In this document: positions 44,437-52,418 of the stretch, one piece after another
Numbering within the stretch: position 1 is the first letter of the stretch
Layout: every line of letters starts with the position of its first letter
Assembly: GCA_018267915.1 (NCBI GenBank)
Contig: JAFDXN010000010.1
Location: 1-64,000 of the forward strand
Source of the DNA: Bacteroidota bacterium
GTDB lineage: Bacteria; Bacteroidota; Bacteroidia; Chitinophagales; Chitinophagaceae
Reading direction: 5' to 3'
Length of the DNA: 64,000 bases
The notes under the pieces: generated by a model
Seen by the model: the letters and a program-made list of their open reading frames with translations, nothing else
Databases searched by the model: none
Told to the model about the DNA's origin: nothing
Made by a program: the position numbers and the translations under genes

Positions 44437-44528
44437 TTTGTATGATTAGAATGCGAATGTAATTGATACCGCAATATAATGAGTTAAGACTTTCAGAATT
44501 TTTTGGGCAAAAGAAGTTATTTAAGATT

Positions 44529-45026
44529 TTATTGCTGGGACACGGTGTACACCATGCCTATGCTATAGAGGCCACCATTGTAATTGAAGCCGGGGTTGAA
44601 CTTCATGTCGACATTGTAGGTGTTGCCGGTTACTGCTGCGTTGCCTTTATTGCCTGTCTTTAATGTCTGGCTGGTGGTGGTCAGCGTGGTGAAGGAGACG
44701 TTACCATTGAGCCGGAAACCTAAAACGGTAGCGGGCATATCTGTAGAGCCCCCTTGTGTCTGCGGAGTGAAGTAAGTGCTTTGTGCTTGTACACTCACGA
44801 TCCAGTTTACATTCGATTTAATGGCCACCTGGGTATAGTTGAGCGTGGTCTTACCATTAATGTAATCGGAAGAGGTGGCAAAGCTAGGTGCTGCTGCCTG
44901 GTTGGACAGGGTTATAGACAATACGGTGCTTACGGTTATGGTACCGGACACCGTGTTTGTCCAGGTTTGTGCATGAGCGCTTATTGTAAAAAGAAATAAA
45001 ATAAATATTGCTATGATCTGCCTCAA
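44529..45026 (-). CDS. small secreted beta-protein, pilin-like candidate
   Basis: A 165-residue exported protein: signal peptide (IFILFLFTISAHAQ) and a Thr/Ser/Asn-rich mature part of alternating strands (SGTITVSTVLSITLSN, NWIVSVQAQST, TYNVDMKFNPGFNYNGG) ending in GMVYTVSQQ. It has no T9SS sorting domain. It overlaps the next gene by 4 bases (ATGA) and lies divergent from a PapD-like chaperone. The beta-rich form, the size and the neighbour suggest a chaperone-assembled fibre subunit of a DUF4402-like kind; this is inference. Confidence 0.6.
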   Translation of the reverse strand: MRQIIAIFILFLFTISAHAQTWTNTVSGTITVSTVLSITLSNQAAAPSFATSSDYINGKTTLNYTQVAIKSNVNWIVSVQAQSTYFTPQTQGGSTDMPATVLGFRLNGNVSFTTLTTTSQTLKTGNKGNAAVTGNTYNVDMKFNPGFNYNGGLYSIGMVYTVSQQ

Positions 45027-45496
45027 GGTTCGGTCATTGTAAATGTAAATGTATAGTTATAGGTGCCGGGGATATAGTCGGTATAGCCAAGGGCCAGGAG
45101 CTTAAGCTTATAATAGTAATTGTAAGGCGTAGCCCCCGCATGGGAGGGCTGTGTGAAAAGCAGCTGATCGGAGGTGTTGACGGTCGTGGTACTGGCTATG
45201 TTAGCGTCGTTCGGTGAATCGTCGGATGACCAGATTACCTGCAAAGGATAGTTATTAACCGGAACCCAGGCTGCCGGGTAATTCCATGCTGAAAGGCGCA
45301 CATAAACGTGGCAGGCATTAGAATTATTCAGCACTTTTAACTGAAAAGCGTTGGTAATTGTCTGATCAGTCTCCAACCCGGTGGTGGTATTGATGTTGTA
45401 GTTCATACCGCCGTTGACCTGGATAGTGATATAGTTATTAGCCGCAAAGCCATTTACCATGGAACACAGGAGCAGGATGGTTAAAAAGTACCTCAT
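45023..45496 (-). CDS. small secreted beta-protein, pilin-like candidate
   Basis: A 157-residue exported protein: signal peptide (LTILLLCSMVNGFA), then an Asn/Thr/Tyr-rich beta-structure (YITIQVNGGMNYNIN, AFQLKVLNNSNACHVYVRLSAWN, YNYYYKLKLLALGY) ending in NYTFTFTMTEP. The last strand has the same pattern as the ends of the 44529-45026 and 51506-51919 proteins. It starts the two-gene unit that runs away from the chaperone gene. No enzymatic motif; the proposed role as fibre subunit or adhesin is inferred from context. Confidence 0.6.
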   Translation of the reverse strand: MRYFLTILLLCSMVNGFAANNYITIQVNGGMNYNINTTTGLETDQTITNAFQLKVLNNSNACHVYVRLSAWNYPAAWVPVNNYPLQVIWSSDDSPNDANIASTTTVNTSDQLLFTQPSHAGATPYNYYYKLKLLALGYTDYIPGTYNYTFTFTMTEP

Positions 45497-45554
45497 ATAC
45501 AGCCAGTTGGCCTTTTGTATTGTGCCGTAAAAATAGTTCTTTTGTATACAATAT

Positions 45555-46358
45555 ATGGTACGGATAAGATTATTCCTGGCAATAGCGCTTGTAAGCTTTA
45601 TTCCTGCACTATGCCGTGCACAGAATGTAGGCGCTCACCCGACGGTACTTGAGTTCGCCGTAGCAGCGGGTCAAAGCGAATCGCAAGTGGTATATCTTAC
45701 TAACGGGTCGAACAACAAGATGCAGTTTAAGCTGTATATGAATGACTGGATGAGAGATAGCTCGGGCAGCCATGAATATTACGACGCTAACACACAACCA
45801 CGCTCATGCGCGCGGTGGATAACACTGGATAAAAACTTCGTAGAGCTGGAGCCCGGCGGCTCAACCACGGCAACGGTAAAAATGAGTGTACCTGATTCGC
45901 CGGCCGCCGTAAGCCAGATGAAGTGGGCTATGCTTTTTGTAGAAACCGTAGAGGAGCAGAAAAATAATGACAGCAAGAAGGCGCAGGCTATGGTGCGCAA
46001 CCTGCTACGCATAGGCATCCACGTATATCAAACACCACCTAACCTCACCAAAAAAGAAATAAAGGTGTACAAGCTGGAACCGGTGCCAGGCAATGCAAAG
46101 CAATACCGGCTTTTCTGCCAGAACACGGGCGAGATAATGCTTCAATGTAAGTCATACCTGGAGCTGACCAACGTGAAGGATGGAAAGAAAGCGAAGCTTG
46201 ATCCCGTGGAGTTCCCGGTATTTCCCGACCAGAAACGTTATGTGATCTTTGACCTGCCAGCGAACCTGCAGAAAGGCAAATACTCTGCACTGGCTGCGGT
46301 AGACGCCGGCGACGATATGTCGCTGGAGGCGGTGGAAAGTACCGTGGAGATCAATTAA
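45555..46358 (+). CDS. PapD-like periplasmic pili chaperone
   Basis: A 267-residue exported protein: signal peptide (LFLAIALVSFIPALCRA), then two Ig-like domains. The first has AHPTVLEFAVAAGQSESQVVYLTNGSNNKMQFKLYMNDW, and the N-terminal-domain end strands RWITLDKNFVELEPGGSTTATVKM; the second continues from about residue 150 (LLRIGIHVYQTP). It matches the fimbrial chaperones of Bacteroidota in layout. The Arg/Lys pair that binds subunit C-termini in PapD cannot be placed with certainty. Two small secreted beta-proteins diverge from it; no usher is seen. Confidence 0.8.
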   Translation: MVRIRLFLAIALVSFIPALCRAQNVGAHPTVLEFAVAAGQSESQVVYLTNGSNNKMQFKLYMNDWMRDSSGSHEYYDANTQPRSCARWITLDKNFVELEPGGSTTATVKMSVPDSPAAVSQMKWAMLFVETVEEQKNNDSKKAQAMVRNLLRIGIHVYQTPPNLTKKEIKVYKLEPVPGNAKQYRLFCQNTGEIMLQCKSYLELTNVKDGKKAKLDPVEFPVFPDQKRYVIFDLPANLQKGKYSALAAVDAGDDMSLEAVESTVEIN

Positions 46359-46362
46359 GCTT

Positions 46363-47055
46363 TTAATTAGTGCCTTTGGCCGAAGACTTGTCGTCGGGCA
46401 AGGTGGTAATTGGTACGATACCTGCAGTGAGCGCATACATTACCAGACCAGAGCGTGACCGAATTTCTAATTTTTTAAACAGGCTATCCCGGTAACCGTC
46501 AACGGTACGAGCACTCACGCCCATCTTTTCTCCGATATCCTTATAAGTGAGATCCCCGCAACAGAGTCCGAGAAATATCATTTCATTTTTCGTCAGTTTT
46601 TTCTCAAGATTCTCTTTGCTATCGGGATCATACTTTTTCATATTGCCAGCGATAAACTCCGGATGATAGTAACCATGTTTAGCCAGGGACTCAAGCGCTG
46701 TGCGAAATTCTCCAGGGTCGGCACTCTTCAACAGGTAGCCGTTAGCCCCTTCTTTGAGCAGTTTAATTATCGTAAACTCGTTGTCATACTGCGACAAGAT
46801 CAGTGTTTTGATCTCGGGCCAGCGCCGCCTGATCGCCACTTGTGTAGCGTAGCCATCCATCACCGGCATGCTTACGTCCAGCACACAAATATTTGGCTGC
46901 ATGCCAGTGCTCTCTATTTTATCGATCAATTGCTTGCCGTTGTCGGCCTCGAAGATAACCTTAAAATTGCCAAATGTATTGATCAATTCCTTCAGCGCAT
47001 TGCGCAGCAACACGTGATCGTCGGCAAGTGCTATGAGTATCCTATTACTTGTCAT
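46363..47055 (-). CDS. NarL/FixJ-type response regulator
   Basis: A 230-residue regulator: acidic pair in ALADDHVLLRNAL, phospho-acceptor Asp in NICVLDVSMPVMDGYATQ, Lys in GYLLKSADPGEF, and a LuxR-type helix-turn-helix in the last 90 residues (LTYKDIGEKMGVSARTVDGYRDSLFKKL). It overlaps the upstream kinase gene by 11 bases. It ends 4 bases from the end of the convergent chaperone gene, so the sensor operon and the chaperone may be linked in function. Confidence 0.9.
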   Translation of the reverse strand: MTSNRILIALADDHVLLRNALKELINTFGNFKVIFEADNGKQLIDKIESTGMQPNICVLDVSMPVMDGYATQVAIRRRWPEIKTLILSQYDNEFTIIKLLKEGANGYLLKSADPGEFRTALESLAKHGYYHPEFIAGNMKKYDPDSKENLEKKLTKNEMIFLGLCCGDLTYKDIGEKMGVSARTVDGYRDSLFKKLEIRSRSGLVMYALTAGIVPITTLPDDKSSAKGTN

Positions 47056-47836
47056 AATGGTTATTGATAAGCAGTGATAATGTTGTGCCTTCTCCAGGGG
47101 AAGATTGCACGTTTATTGTCCCTTTAATAAAGCCGGCCCTTTGCCGCATATTGATGAATCCTACCCCACTCTTCATTTTTTCGTTAGTAGCATCAAAACC
47201 AATGCCGTCGTCCTTGATCTTCAGGGAAAAGAAGTCCGGGGTATTGTCGATAAACACTTCCACGATGTGCGCTTTCGCGTGTTTCAATACATTTTGCAGC
47301 GCCTCCTGCACAATGCGGAAGATCACCAGCTCGACCTCGGCATCGAATGGTGCGTACTCGCCCGACATACTAAAGCCACCTTTCAGGCCTTTGGCTGCAA
47401 TGATATTTTCAAGTTCCATATCCACAGCGCGCACGAGACCCGTCTGTTTGATGTAGTCGGTATTGAGCGAATGGCTCATGGTCCTTATCTCGCTGATGAC
47501 CTTCTCCAGTAAAGTGACCGTTTCCTCGGAAAGGTCGGCGCGCTGTGCCTGGTCGCGGCAAAGGGAAACGGCGTGTATCTTTATCTTGACCAATGAAAGG
47601 AACTGCACGATATGATCATGCAGCTCCATGGCTACCTGGTTGATAGTGCTCTCCTGAACCTCGAGCCGGGTGCGCAGCAGTTCTGTAGCTGCTTCAAACT
47701 CCAGCCGTTGTTTTTCAAGTCTGAATTTATTTTGCTTTTGTTTCTGCACAAGCAGGAATGCTATGAGGAAGAAAGCAAAGAGCGCAAGCAGCAAAGTGCC
47801 TGCTAAAAAAAAGGGCATTATGTTGTTTTCATTCAT
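47045..47836 (-). CDS. HisKA_3-type sensor histidine kinase
   Basis: A 263-residue kinase with one N-terminal membrane helix (MPFFLAGTLLLALFAFFLIAFLL), a coiled linker, the phospho-accepting His in VAMELHDHIVQFLSLVKIKI, and a HATPase domain (QEALQNVLKHAKAHIVEV, IKDDGIGFDATNE, GVGFINMRQRAG). It has no large sensor domain, so it may take its signal from the overlapping membrane protein upstream. It overlaps both neighbours, consistent with one operon. Confidence 0.9.
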   Translation of the reverse strand: MNENNIMPFFLAGTLLLALFAFFLIAFLLVQKQKQNKFRLEKQRLEFEAATELLRTRLEVQESTINQVAMELHDHIVQFLSLVKIKIHAVSLCRDQAQRADLSEETVTLLEKVISEIRTMSHSLNTDYIKQTGLVRAVDMELENIIAAKGLKGGFSMSGEYAPFDAEVELVIFRIVQEALQNVLKHAKAHIVEVFIDNTPDFFSLKIKDDGIGFDATNEKMKSGVGFINMRQRAGFIKGTINVQSSPGEGTTLSLLINNHYDK

Positions 47837-48476
47837 TGGTAGCCTGCAGTTTGGGGTAGAGAAGAAAAATAATGGCGATACTGGAGTAGCTAATAATATT
47901 TACAACCCAAAGCAAAGATTCAATTAGCTTAATGTTGGTTTTAGAGTGTATCAATGGGAATATCCCCCAAGCAACATAGGTAACGCTCCAAAAGAACAAT
48001 AAGACAGACGTAAACCAAAAGTGGGATTGTCGATAGAGCTTGAGATCATCTTCACTCAACAATAGGTAGTAAAACGAGATAAGTGACATCAGGATAATAA
48101 AAAAACCCTCAAACAGTAAATAACTTGTACTAAAACTGTTGAGCGGTTGCAAAAGTGAAAAATTCAATACTCCGAAAATTAAACCGAGTGCTCCTATATA
48201 ACATCCAATGTTCCGCTTTCTGAACCTTTTTATCGTGTAATTGAAATAAAGTGAAATCAGGAATAACTCTACTAAGCTGTAAGAATTATATATCACCATA
48301 TTATTGCCAAATCTTTCCGAGAAAATATGTCCTACACTTTCGTCTATAAGAATAATCAACAGCAGTAACAAAAGTACCCTGCTAGGCCTATCAATAACGC
48401 TATAACGATATAGCCCAATCAGAAACGCAGAAAGCACGACAACAAGGTCAATATACAGCTCGGTGTTTTCGCTCAT
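47829..48476 (-). CDS. seven-helix membrane protein, probable sensor partner
   Basis: A 215-residue membrane protein with about seven hydrophobic segments (for example LYIDLVVVLSAFLIGLY, LLLLLLIILIDESVG, LLFEGFFIILMSLISFYYLL, WVVNIISYSSIAIIFLLY). It overlaps the kinase gene by 8 bases and follows a lipoprotein gene after 7. Comparable membrane proteins precede NarL-type kinases in related bacteria. I infer a membrane sensor or coupler for the kinase; no ligand-binding motif is visible. ATG 48476 is chosen, as upstream codons overlap the lipoprotein gene. Confidence 0.6.
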   Translation of the reverse strand: MSENTELYIDLVVVLSAFLIGLYRYSVIDRPSRVLLLLLLIILIDESVGHIFSERFGNNMVIYNSYSLVELFLISLYFNYTIKRFRKRNIGCYIGALGLIFGVLNFSLLQPLNSFSTSYLLFEGFFIILMSLISFYYLLLSEDDLKLYRQSHFWFTSVLLFFWSVTYVAWGIFPLIHSKTNIKLIESLLWVVNIISYSSIAIIFLLYPKLQATNE

Positions 48477-48483
48477 TTTTTCG

Positions 48484-49023
48484 CTATTGCAAAGTATTAT
48501 TTGAGGCTGTCCCACTGCTCGGACAAATTGTAGGGCATGGCTGCAAATGCTCAAGCACCCTATTCCCGTTCATGTAAATATAGTTACCTGCGCTGTCGTA
48601 TGCTGCTATTACAAGTGTCAATTTGCCGCTTTTGTAGCCGCAATTTCTGTTTTGGCCACCGCTATTGATGTAGTCGAGGGTATGAGCGAACATCAGTTTT
48701 ATTTTGGTGGCTTTTAAGCCCGTGGTTGTCATAACGTTCAGGTAAGCGTTCAATTTCGGCACATCAACGATCATTGAATACAGGTCTGAATCGTTGGATG
48801 GATAATTGATACTTCCCAGATAGCTGTTGATCATTTTATTCGCTGAATCCTTGGGGATGAAGTTGCAGAAAGAGTCTTCTCCACTACCGATAGTGCTGTC
48901 GCCGGTGCCAACTGTGGTGTCTGCACTGCCGGCTGTTGCATTAGCAGTCCGGTTGCCACCAGATGTGCAAGAAAAAATGAATATGGACGCGGAGATCACA
49001 AAAAGAAACATTTTCTTTTCCAT
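48484..49023 (-). CDS. hypothetical lipoprotein, first gene of sensor operon
   Basis: A 179-residue lipoprotein: signal with lipobox FSC (IFIFSCTSGGN), a Gly/Thr-rich linker, then a domain with DSFCNFIPKDSANKMINSYLGSINYP, VPKLNAYLNVM and CGYKSGKLTLVIAAYDSAG, which contains several cysteines and may be disulfide-bonded. The family is unknown. It heads the overlapping series lipoprotein, membrane protein, kinase, regulator, so it may sense something at the outer face and signal to the kinase. Confidence 0.65.
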   Translation of the reverse strand: MEKKMFLFVISASIFIFSCTSGGNRTANATAGSADTTVGTGDSTIGSGEDSFCNFIPKDSANKMINSYLGSINYPSNDSDLYSMIVDVPKLNAYLNVMTTTGLKATKIKLMFAHTLDYINSGGQNRNCGYKSGKLTLVIAAYDSAGNYIYMNGNRVLEHLQPCPTICPSSGTASNNTLQ

Positions 49024-49214
49024 AAAATATTTTATTTAAAGGTTAGGAATTTAAAGTCAGAAAGATAGAGAATAGGGAAATGAAAAAACACCGTGAAAAC
49101 ACCCTATTTTCCCAAGAGCCACGTTTTTGCGAAAAGATAACATGGGCAGAGTGCCTGCGCGAATGCGTGCCGCATATGGCCTTATTTTCATTAACATTGC
49201 TTCAAATTTGGATT

Positions 49215-49514
49215 ATGATCTTAATAGAACATGAGGACAACGGCACACGTGGTCGATTTTTTGTTAAGGAGCGCGACGAGTACCTGGCACAGATGGTCTA
49301 TATATGGTCGGGGAAAGACAAGATCATCGTTGAGCACACGGAAGTGGATGAACGGCTGAAAGGCCAAAGCGTGGGTACACAGCTACTGAGCGAACTGGCG
49401 GCATGGGTGCGCGAGCAGGGCATCAAAGTAGTGCCGGTATGTCCCTTTGTAAAGGCGATAGTGGAGAAGAAGCCGGATGAATACAATGATATCCTATACA
49501 AGATACACCAATAG
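49215..49514 (+). CDS. GNAT-like acetyltransferase (YidJ/YjdJ type)
   Basis: A short, 99-residue protein of the small GNAT-related class: MILIEHEDNGTRGRFFVKERDEYLAQM, IIVEHTEVDERLKGQSVGTQLL (with the G-Q-S-V-G-T pattern of the CoA-binding loop) and VVPVCPFVKAIVEKKPDEYNDIL. Members are small N-acetyltransferases of uncertain substrate. An in-frame ATG at 49080 would add 45 residues of dissimilar character, so 49215 is preferred. It is followed after 3 bases by the nuclease-inhibitor-like gene. Confidence 0.82.
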   Translation: MILIEHEDNGTRGRFFVKERDEYLAQMVYIWSGKDKIIVEHTEVDERLKGQSVGTQLLSELAAWVREQGIKVVPVCPFVKAIVEKKPDEYNDILYKIHQ

Positions 49515-49517
49515 CTA

Positions 49518-49910
49518 ATGGGAAACGAGACGATAAAAAACGAGCTGGAGCGCGTAACAACAAGAATGGTATACATCAGTGAGAGTGATTTTGAACTGGA
49601 TGTACAGGACTGGGGAGAGCTTGATGAAACAGGCATTAATAAAAAAATAAGCCAGTTCAGCGGCACAGATAAGATAGAAACCGTCACCAGCGATGCATTC
49701 TTTGATAAAACAATAAACAGCCTTGACCCCGCCGACGAATTTGCAGCTAGCCTGGGCAAACAATATGAGGCATTAAGAACGTACCTGCAAAATAATTTCA
49801 AAGAAGTAAAGGTATACCGGTCGGGTAAGATACAGGTGCATATCTTCATAGCCTGCATCACTGAAACAGGTGGGTGCTTTGTGGTGCACACGATATCGGT
49901 GGAAACTTAG
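49518..49910 (+). CDS. NuiA-like nuclease inhibitor
   Basis: A 130-residue cytosolic protein resembling the cyanobacterial nuclease A inhibitor NuiA: VYISESDFELDVQDWGE near the N-terminus, then YEALRTYLQNNFKEVKVYRSGKIQVHIFIACITETGG. NuiA binds the active site of NucA, a sugar-nonspecific nuclease with DRGH motif. A gene for exactly such a nuclease lies next door on the opposite strand, 3' ends overlapping by 4 bases. The protein has no signal peptide, so it would protect the cytosol. The assignment comes from my memory of the family and needs a profile search. Confidence 0.75.
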   Translation: MGNETIKNELERVTTRMVYISESDFELDVQDWGELDETGINKKISQFSGTDKIETVTSDAFFDKTINSLDPADEFAASLGKQYEALRTYLQNNFKEVKVYRSGKIQVHIFIACITETGGCFVVHTISVET

Positions 49911-50809
49911 TTTACCGGCCCGGCATCTTTAACCGACTCGATCGCTTTCTGCACTTTTACGGGAACTGCTGACAGGAAATCGTAGCCAGTCTCAGCCTCA
50001 AGCTGGTCGACAGTGCAGCGGTAGTGGCCCCAATCGTAAGCATTCACATCGTACCGGTTGGGCATATCGACAGCGATAACGCGGGTGCTATTCGTGATCC
50101 TTTTTATATCGTTATCACCCACGGGCAGTACTACCACTATCTTGTAAAAATGCGAGGGTACATTGATCTTGCCGTTGGCGATCGTATCAGCGTGGCCCTT
50201 CTTGCCAATGCCACCTGTACCGTGGGCACCTGCAATGATGTACAATTCGTTGCCCTGTATGGCCAGCTGCCTGCAATATGCCTCAAGATGCTCCCATGTC
50301 TGCTCATTGAGCACAGGAGACTGAGGGGACATATTGGTCATTAAAAATGTGGCGGCATTGTCGTCTGGTGTCGCGCTTCTATCGGCAGATGGACAAAGAT
50401 GGCCGCGGTCGAAACCGGTGCCAATATAATTGGAGCTTTTGATAACAGTAAAGCCGACCGGGAGTGCATCATCGGCATTAAAACAGTTGCAACGGTCGGC
50501 ACTGCCCATCCATGCGGTGCTGAGATGCCAGCTCACCCAATTGGCCATGCCTTTTGAATTGTTGTAAGACATGGCATACTGTGCCTTCACAAGCAAGTAA
50601 TTATCTTTATTGACCTCATCCGTAGTCGCATGGCTAGGGTTACCAAGAGCCAGGTTATCGTCTTTACCGGCGGCGATCATTGTACTCGTCACCTTATGTT
50701 TAGCCTTCTTGTTCTTAGCAGCAGTGTGACTATACCTGAAGACCATCAGGGCTGCGAGCACTATAATTACCGGCAGCGTGATGCCATTAAATAACTTACC
50801 CTTTTTCAT
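49907..50809 (-). CDS. NucA-like DNA/RNA non-specific endonuclease
   Basis: A 300-residue exported nuclease of the beta-beta-alpha-Me class. It has a signal anchor (LPVIIVLAALMVFRY), then the core: YIGTGFDRGHLCPSADRSAT with the DRGH motif (134-137, catalytic His137), MTNMSPQSPVLNEQTWEHLE with Asn168 as expected Mg ligand, and FYKIVVVLP near the end. The enzyme would cut DNA and RNA outside the cytoplasm, for nutrients or competition. It is convergent with the NuiA-like inhibitor gene, which makes them a likely pair. Confidence 0.9.
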   Translation of the reverse strand: MKKGKLFNGITLPVIIVLAALMVFRYSHTAAKNKKAKHKVTSTMIAAGKDDNLALGNPSHATTDEVNKDNYLLVKAQYAMSYNNSKGMANWVSWHLSTAWMGSADRCNCFNADDALPVGFTVIKSSNYIGTGFDRGHLCPSADRSATPDDNAATFLMTNMSPQSPVLNEQTWEHLEAYCRQLAIQGNELYIIAGAHGTGGIGKKGHADTIANGKINVPSHFYKIVVVLPVGDNDIKRITNSTRVIAVDMPNRYDVNAYDWGHYRCTVDQLEAETGYDFLSAVPVKVQKAIESVKDAGPVN

Positions 50810-50848
50810 TTGTACGAGTATTAGAGTACTTTTATTTCAGTAAAATTA

Positions 50849-51499
50849 ATGTCTCAATCAGAAACCGCAATGTTTAACATTGAAATAATAGAAAAGCTGC
50901 TGTTGGCCGTGCTGGTAGGCAGCGCGGTGGGGATAGAGCGGGAGCTGCGCAGTAAGTCGGCAGGCTTCAGGACACTGATACTGATATGCCTGGGCGCGAC
51001 ATTATTTACAATGTTGTCAGAAGCCATAGGCACGGACTCTCCTTCCAGGATAGCCTCTAATATCGTGGTGGGCATCGGCTTCGTGGGCGCGGGCATCATC
51101 TTTAAAAGCGGCAACCGGGTGAACGGTGTTACGACCGCCTCCTCAGTATGGGTGACAGCTGCGCTCGGCATGGGAATCGGCGCCGGCTATTACTTGACCT
51201 CGATAGCTGCGTGCATACTGGCTGTGGTTGTATTATTTGCTTTCAGCTACCTGGAGTATTATATCGACCTGGTGAACCAGGTGCGTAACTACAGGATCGT
51301 TTACCCGTATGAGGAAAATAACCAGCACAAATACGAAGACGTGCTAAAGAAGCATGGCCTTACCATCCGCAACAGGCAGCAAGTGAAAAAAGGAAATATC
51401 ATAGAGGGAAGCTGGCTGGTACAGGGCAGACAAAGCAAGCACCATAGCTTCATCGACACCATTCTCCACGATGACGCGGTAACTGAATTTGAATTCTAG
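50849..51499 (+). CDS. MgtC/SapB-family membrane protein
   Basis: A 216-residue membrane protein: N-terminal four-helix MgtC domain with LLLAVLVGSAVGIERELRSKSAGFRTL, IASNIVVGIGFVGAGIIFKSGN and VNGVTTASSVWVTAALGMGIG, then a C-terminal ACT-like cytosolic part (YEENNQHKYEDVLKKHGL). MgtC members affect Mg2+ starvation responses and ATP synthase; the role here is not known. It is divergent from the nuclease gene, with 39 bases between start codons. The true start may be ATG 50849 or 50870. Confidence 0.92.
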   Translation: MSQSETAMFNIEIIEKLLLAVLVGSAVGIERELRSKSAGFRTLILICLGATLFTMLSEAIGTDSPSRIASNIVVGIGFVGAGIIFKSGNRVNGVTTASSVWVTAALGMGIGAGYYLTSIAACILAVVVLFAFSYLEYYIDLVNQVRNYRIVYPYEENNQHKYEDVLKKHGLTIRNRQQVKKGNIIEGSWLVQGRQSKHHSFIDTILHDDAVTEFEF

Positions 51500-51505
51500 G
51501 AAAAT

Positions 51506-51919
51506 TTAAGGCTGAGTAGCAGTGTAGACGAGCAGGGCGTCGGTATTGCCGGCCGTTCTATAGTTCACCGCAAATGTCTGATCAGCGCCATAGCTGCAAT
51601 TGTGCAGGATATTGGTATTGGTGCCCTGAACAGGCGCATAGGCCATGTAGCTTTCTGTACCGCCTGTATTATTGTGCTCAACTGCCAGCTGCAGGTCCGC
51701 AGGTGAGGATGCGGCGCTAACGCTCACGTTAAACTCTTTATTGGCCTTAATATGGAACACCGGGCCTTTGGCAGACATGCTGATATCGCTGTAAGAGGCT
51801 ATTTCGATAGCAGGATTTAACTGCAGTTGCACCGTCTGACTTGCGGTGCCGCCCTGCGCCTTTACAGTGAGGTTGCAGAATGCAAGAACGGGCAGTAATA
51901 TGGCAAGTTTGATGTTCAT
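51506..51919 (-). CDS. small secreted beta-protein, pilin-like candidate
   Basis: A 137-residue exported protein: signal peptide (LAILLPVLAFCNLTVKAQ), then an Ala/Ser/Thr/Asn-rich beta-protein (VQLQLNPAIEIASYSDISM, FHIKANKEFNVSVSAASSP) ending in LLVYTATQP. The end pattern matches the two proteins near 44.5-45.5 kb. I chose ATG 51919 as start because it gives the clean signal peptide. It stands alone, convergent with the MgtC gene. Probable fibre subunit or adhesin-like protein, by analogy only. Confidence 0.55.
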   Translation of the reverse strand: MNIKLAILLPVLAFCNLTVKAQGGTASQTVQLQLNPAIEIASYSDISMSAKGPVFHIKANKEFNVSVSAASSPADLQLAVEHNNTGGTESYMAYAPVQGTNTNILHNCSYGADQTFAVNYRTAGNTDALLVYTATQP

Positions 51920-52143
51920 CCTGGTGATCGTGGCGCTTTGCAAAAAACTTGTTAATAACAAGCAGATAACAAATTGCACTACCGAAAATAGACAAAAAGG
52001 CGTTTTACCTGCGTTTTAAAAAACGATTTTTCATTTCTTTTAACATTTGGAAAATGGCTAATTACCCAAACAAAGCTTATTTAAAGCATTACGTATATAA
52101 AAATTGAACGGTATTTTTTACATTTATCAACAAAGCAACAGAT

Positions 52144-52380
52144 ATGAAGAACATCTTTACCTCATTTTTCTCCGGCATCCTGACCGTGGCAGCCTTTACA
52201 CTTTGCATAAGCAGCGCTTGCAAGAAAAATTCAAGCTCAGCCTCTTGCTGGAACGTGCAACTACAACGCAATTACGCTAACGTAAGCTGCTCCACGCACT
52301 GTGATTATGTGCACGGCTGCGACGGTCACGTATATTGCAACGCGTGCCTGGCCGCCAAGCAAGGTATATATGCACAATAA
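52144..52380 (+). CDS. Kazal-like small Cys-rich lipoprotein
   Basis: A 78-residue lipoprotein: signal and lipobox (ISSAC, Cys26), then a Cys-rich segment with six cysteines (35, 49, 53, 59, 65, 68). The end GCDGHVYCNACLAAKQG resembles the Kazal-type protease-inhibitor core (C-G-x-DG-x-x-Y-x-N-x-C-x-A). Similar short Kazal-like lipoproteins occur in Bacteroidota. The spacing is not a perfect match, so a different disulfide fold is possible. It would act outside the cell, possibly against proteases. Confidence 0.55.
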   Translation: MKNIFTSFFSGILTVAAFTLCISSACKKNSSSASCWNVQLQRNYANVSCSTHCDYVHGCDGHVYCNACLAAKQGIYAQ

Positions 52381-52406
52381 TTAGTGCGGAATACGGGCAG
52401 GCAATG

Positions 52407-52414
52407 TAAATTTG
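52407..52414 (+). promoter_or_regulatory. candidate -7 element of cmk
   Basis: TAAATTTG fits TAnnTTTG exactly and lies 5 bases before the cmk ATG, as for msrA. There is no good TTG at -33, only TTAG at 52381. It suggests a leaderless transcript but is weaker than the msrA case. Confidence 0.35.
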
Positions 52415-52418
52415 CAGC

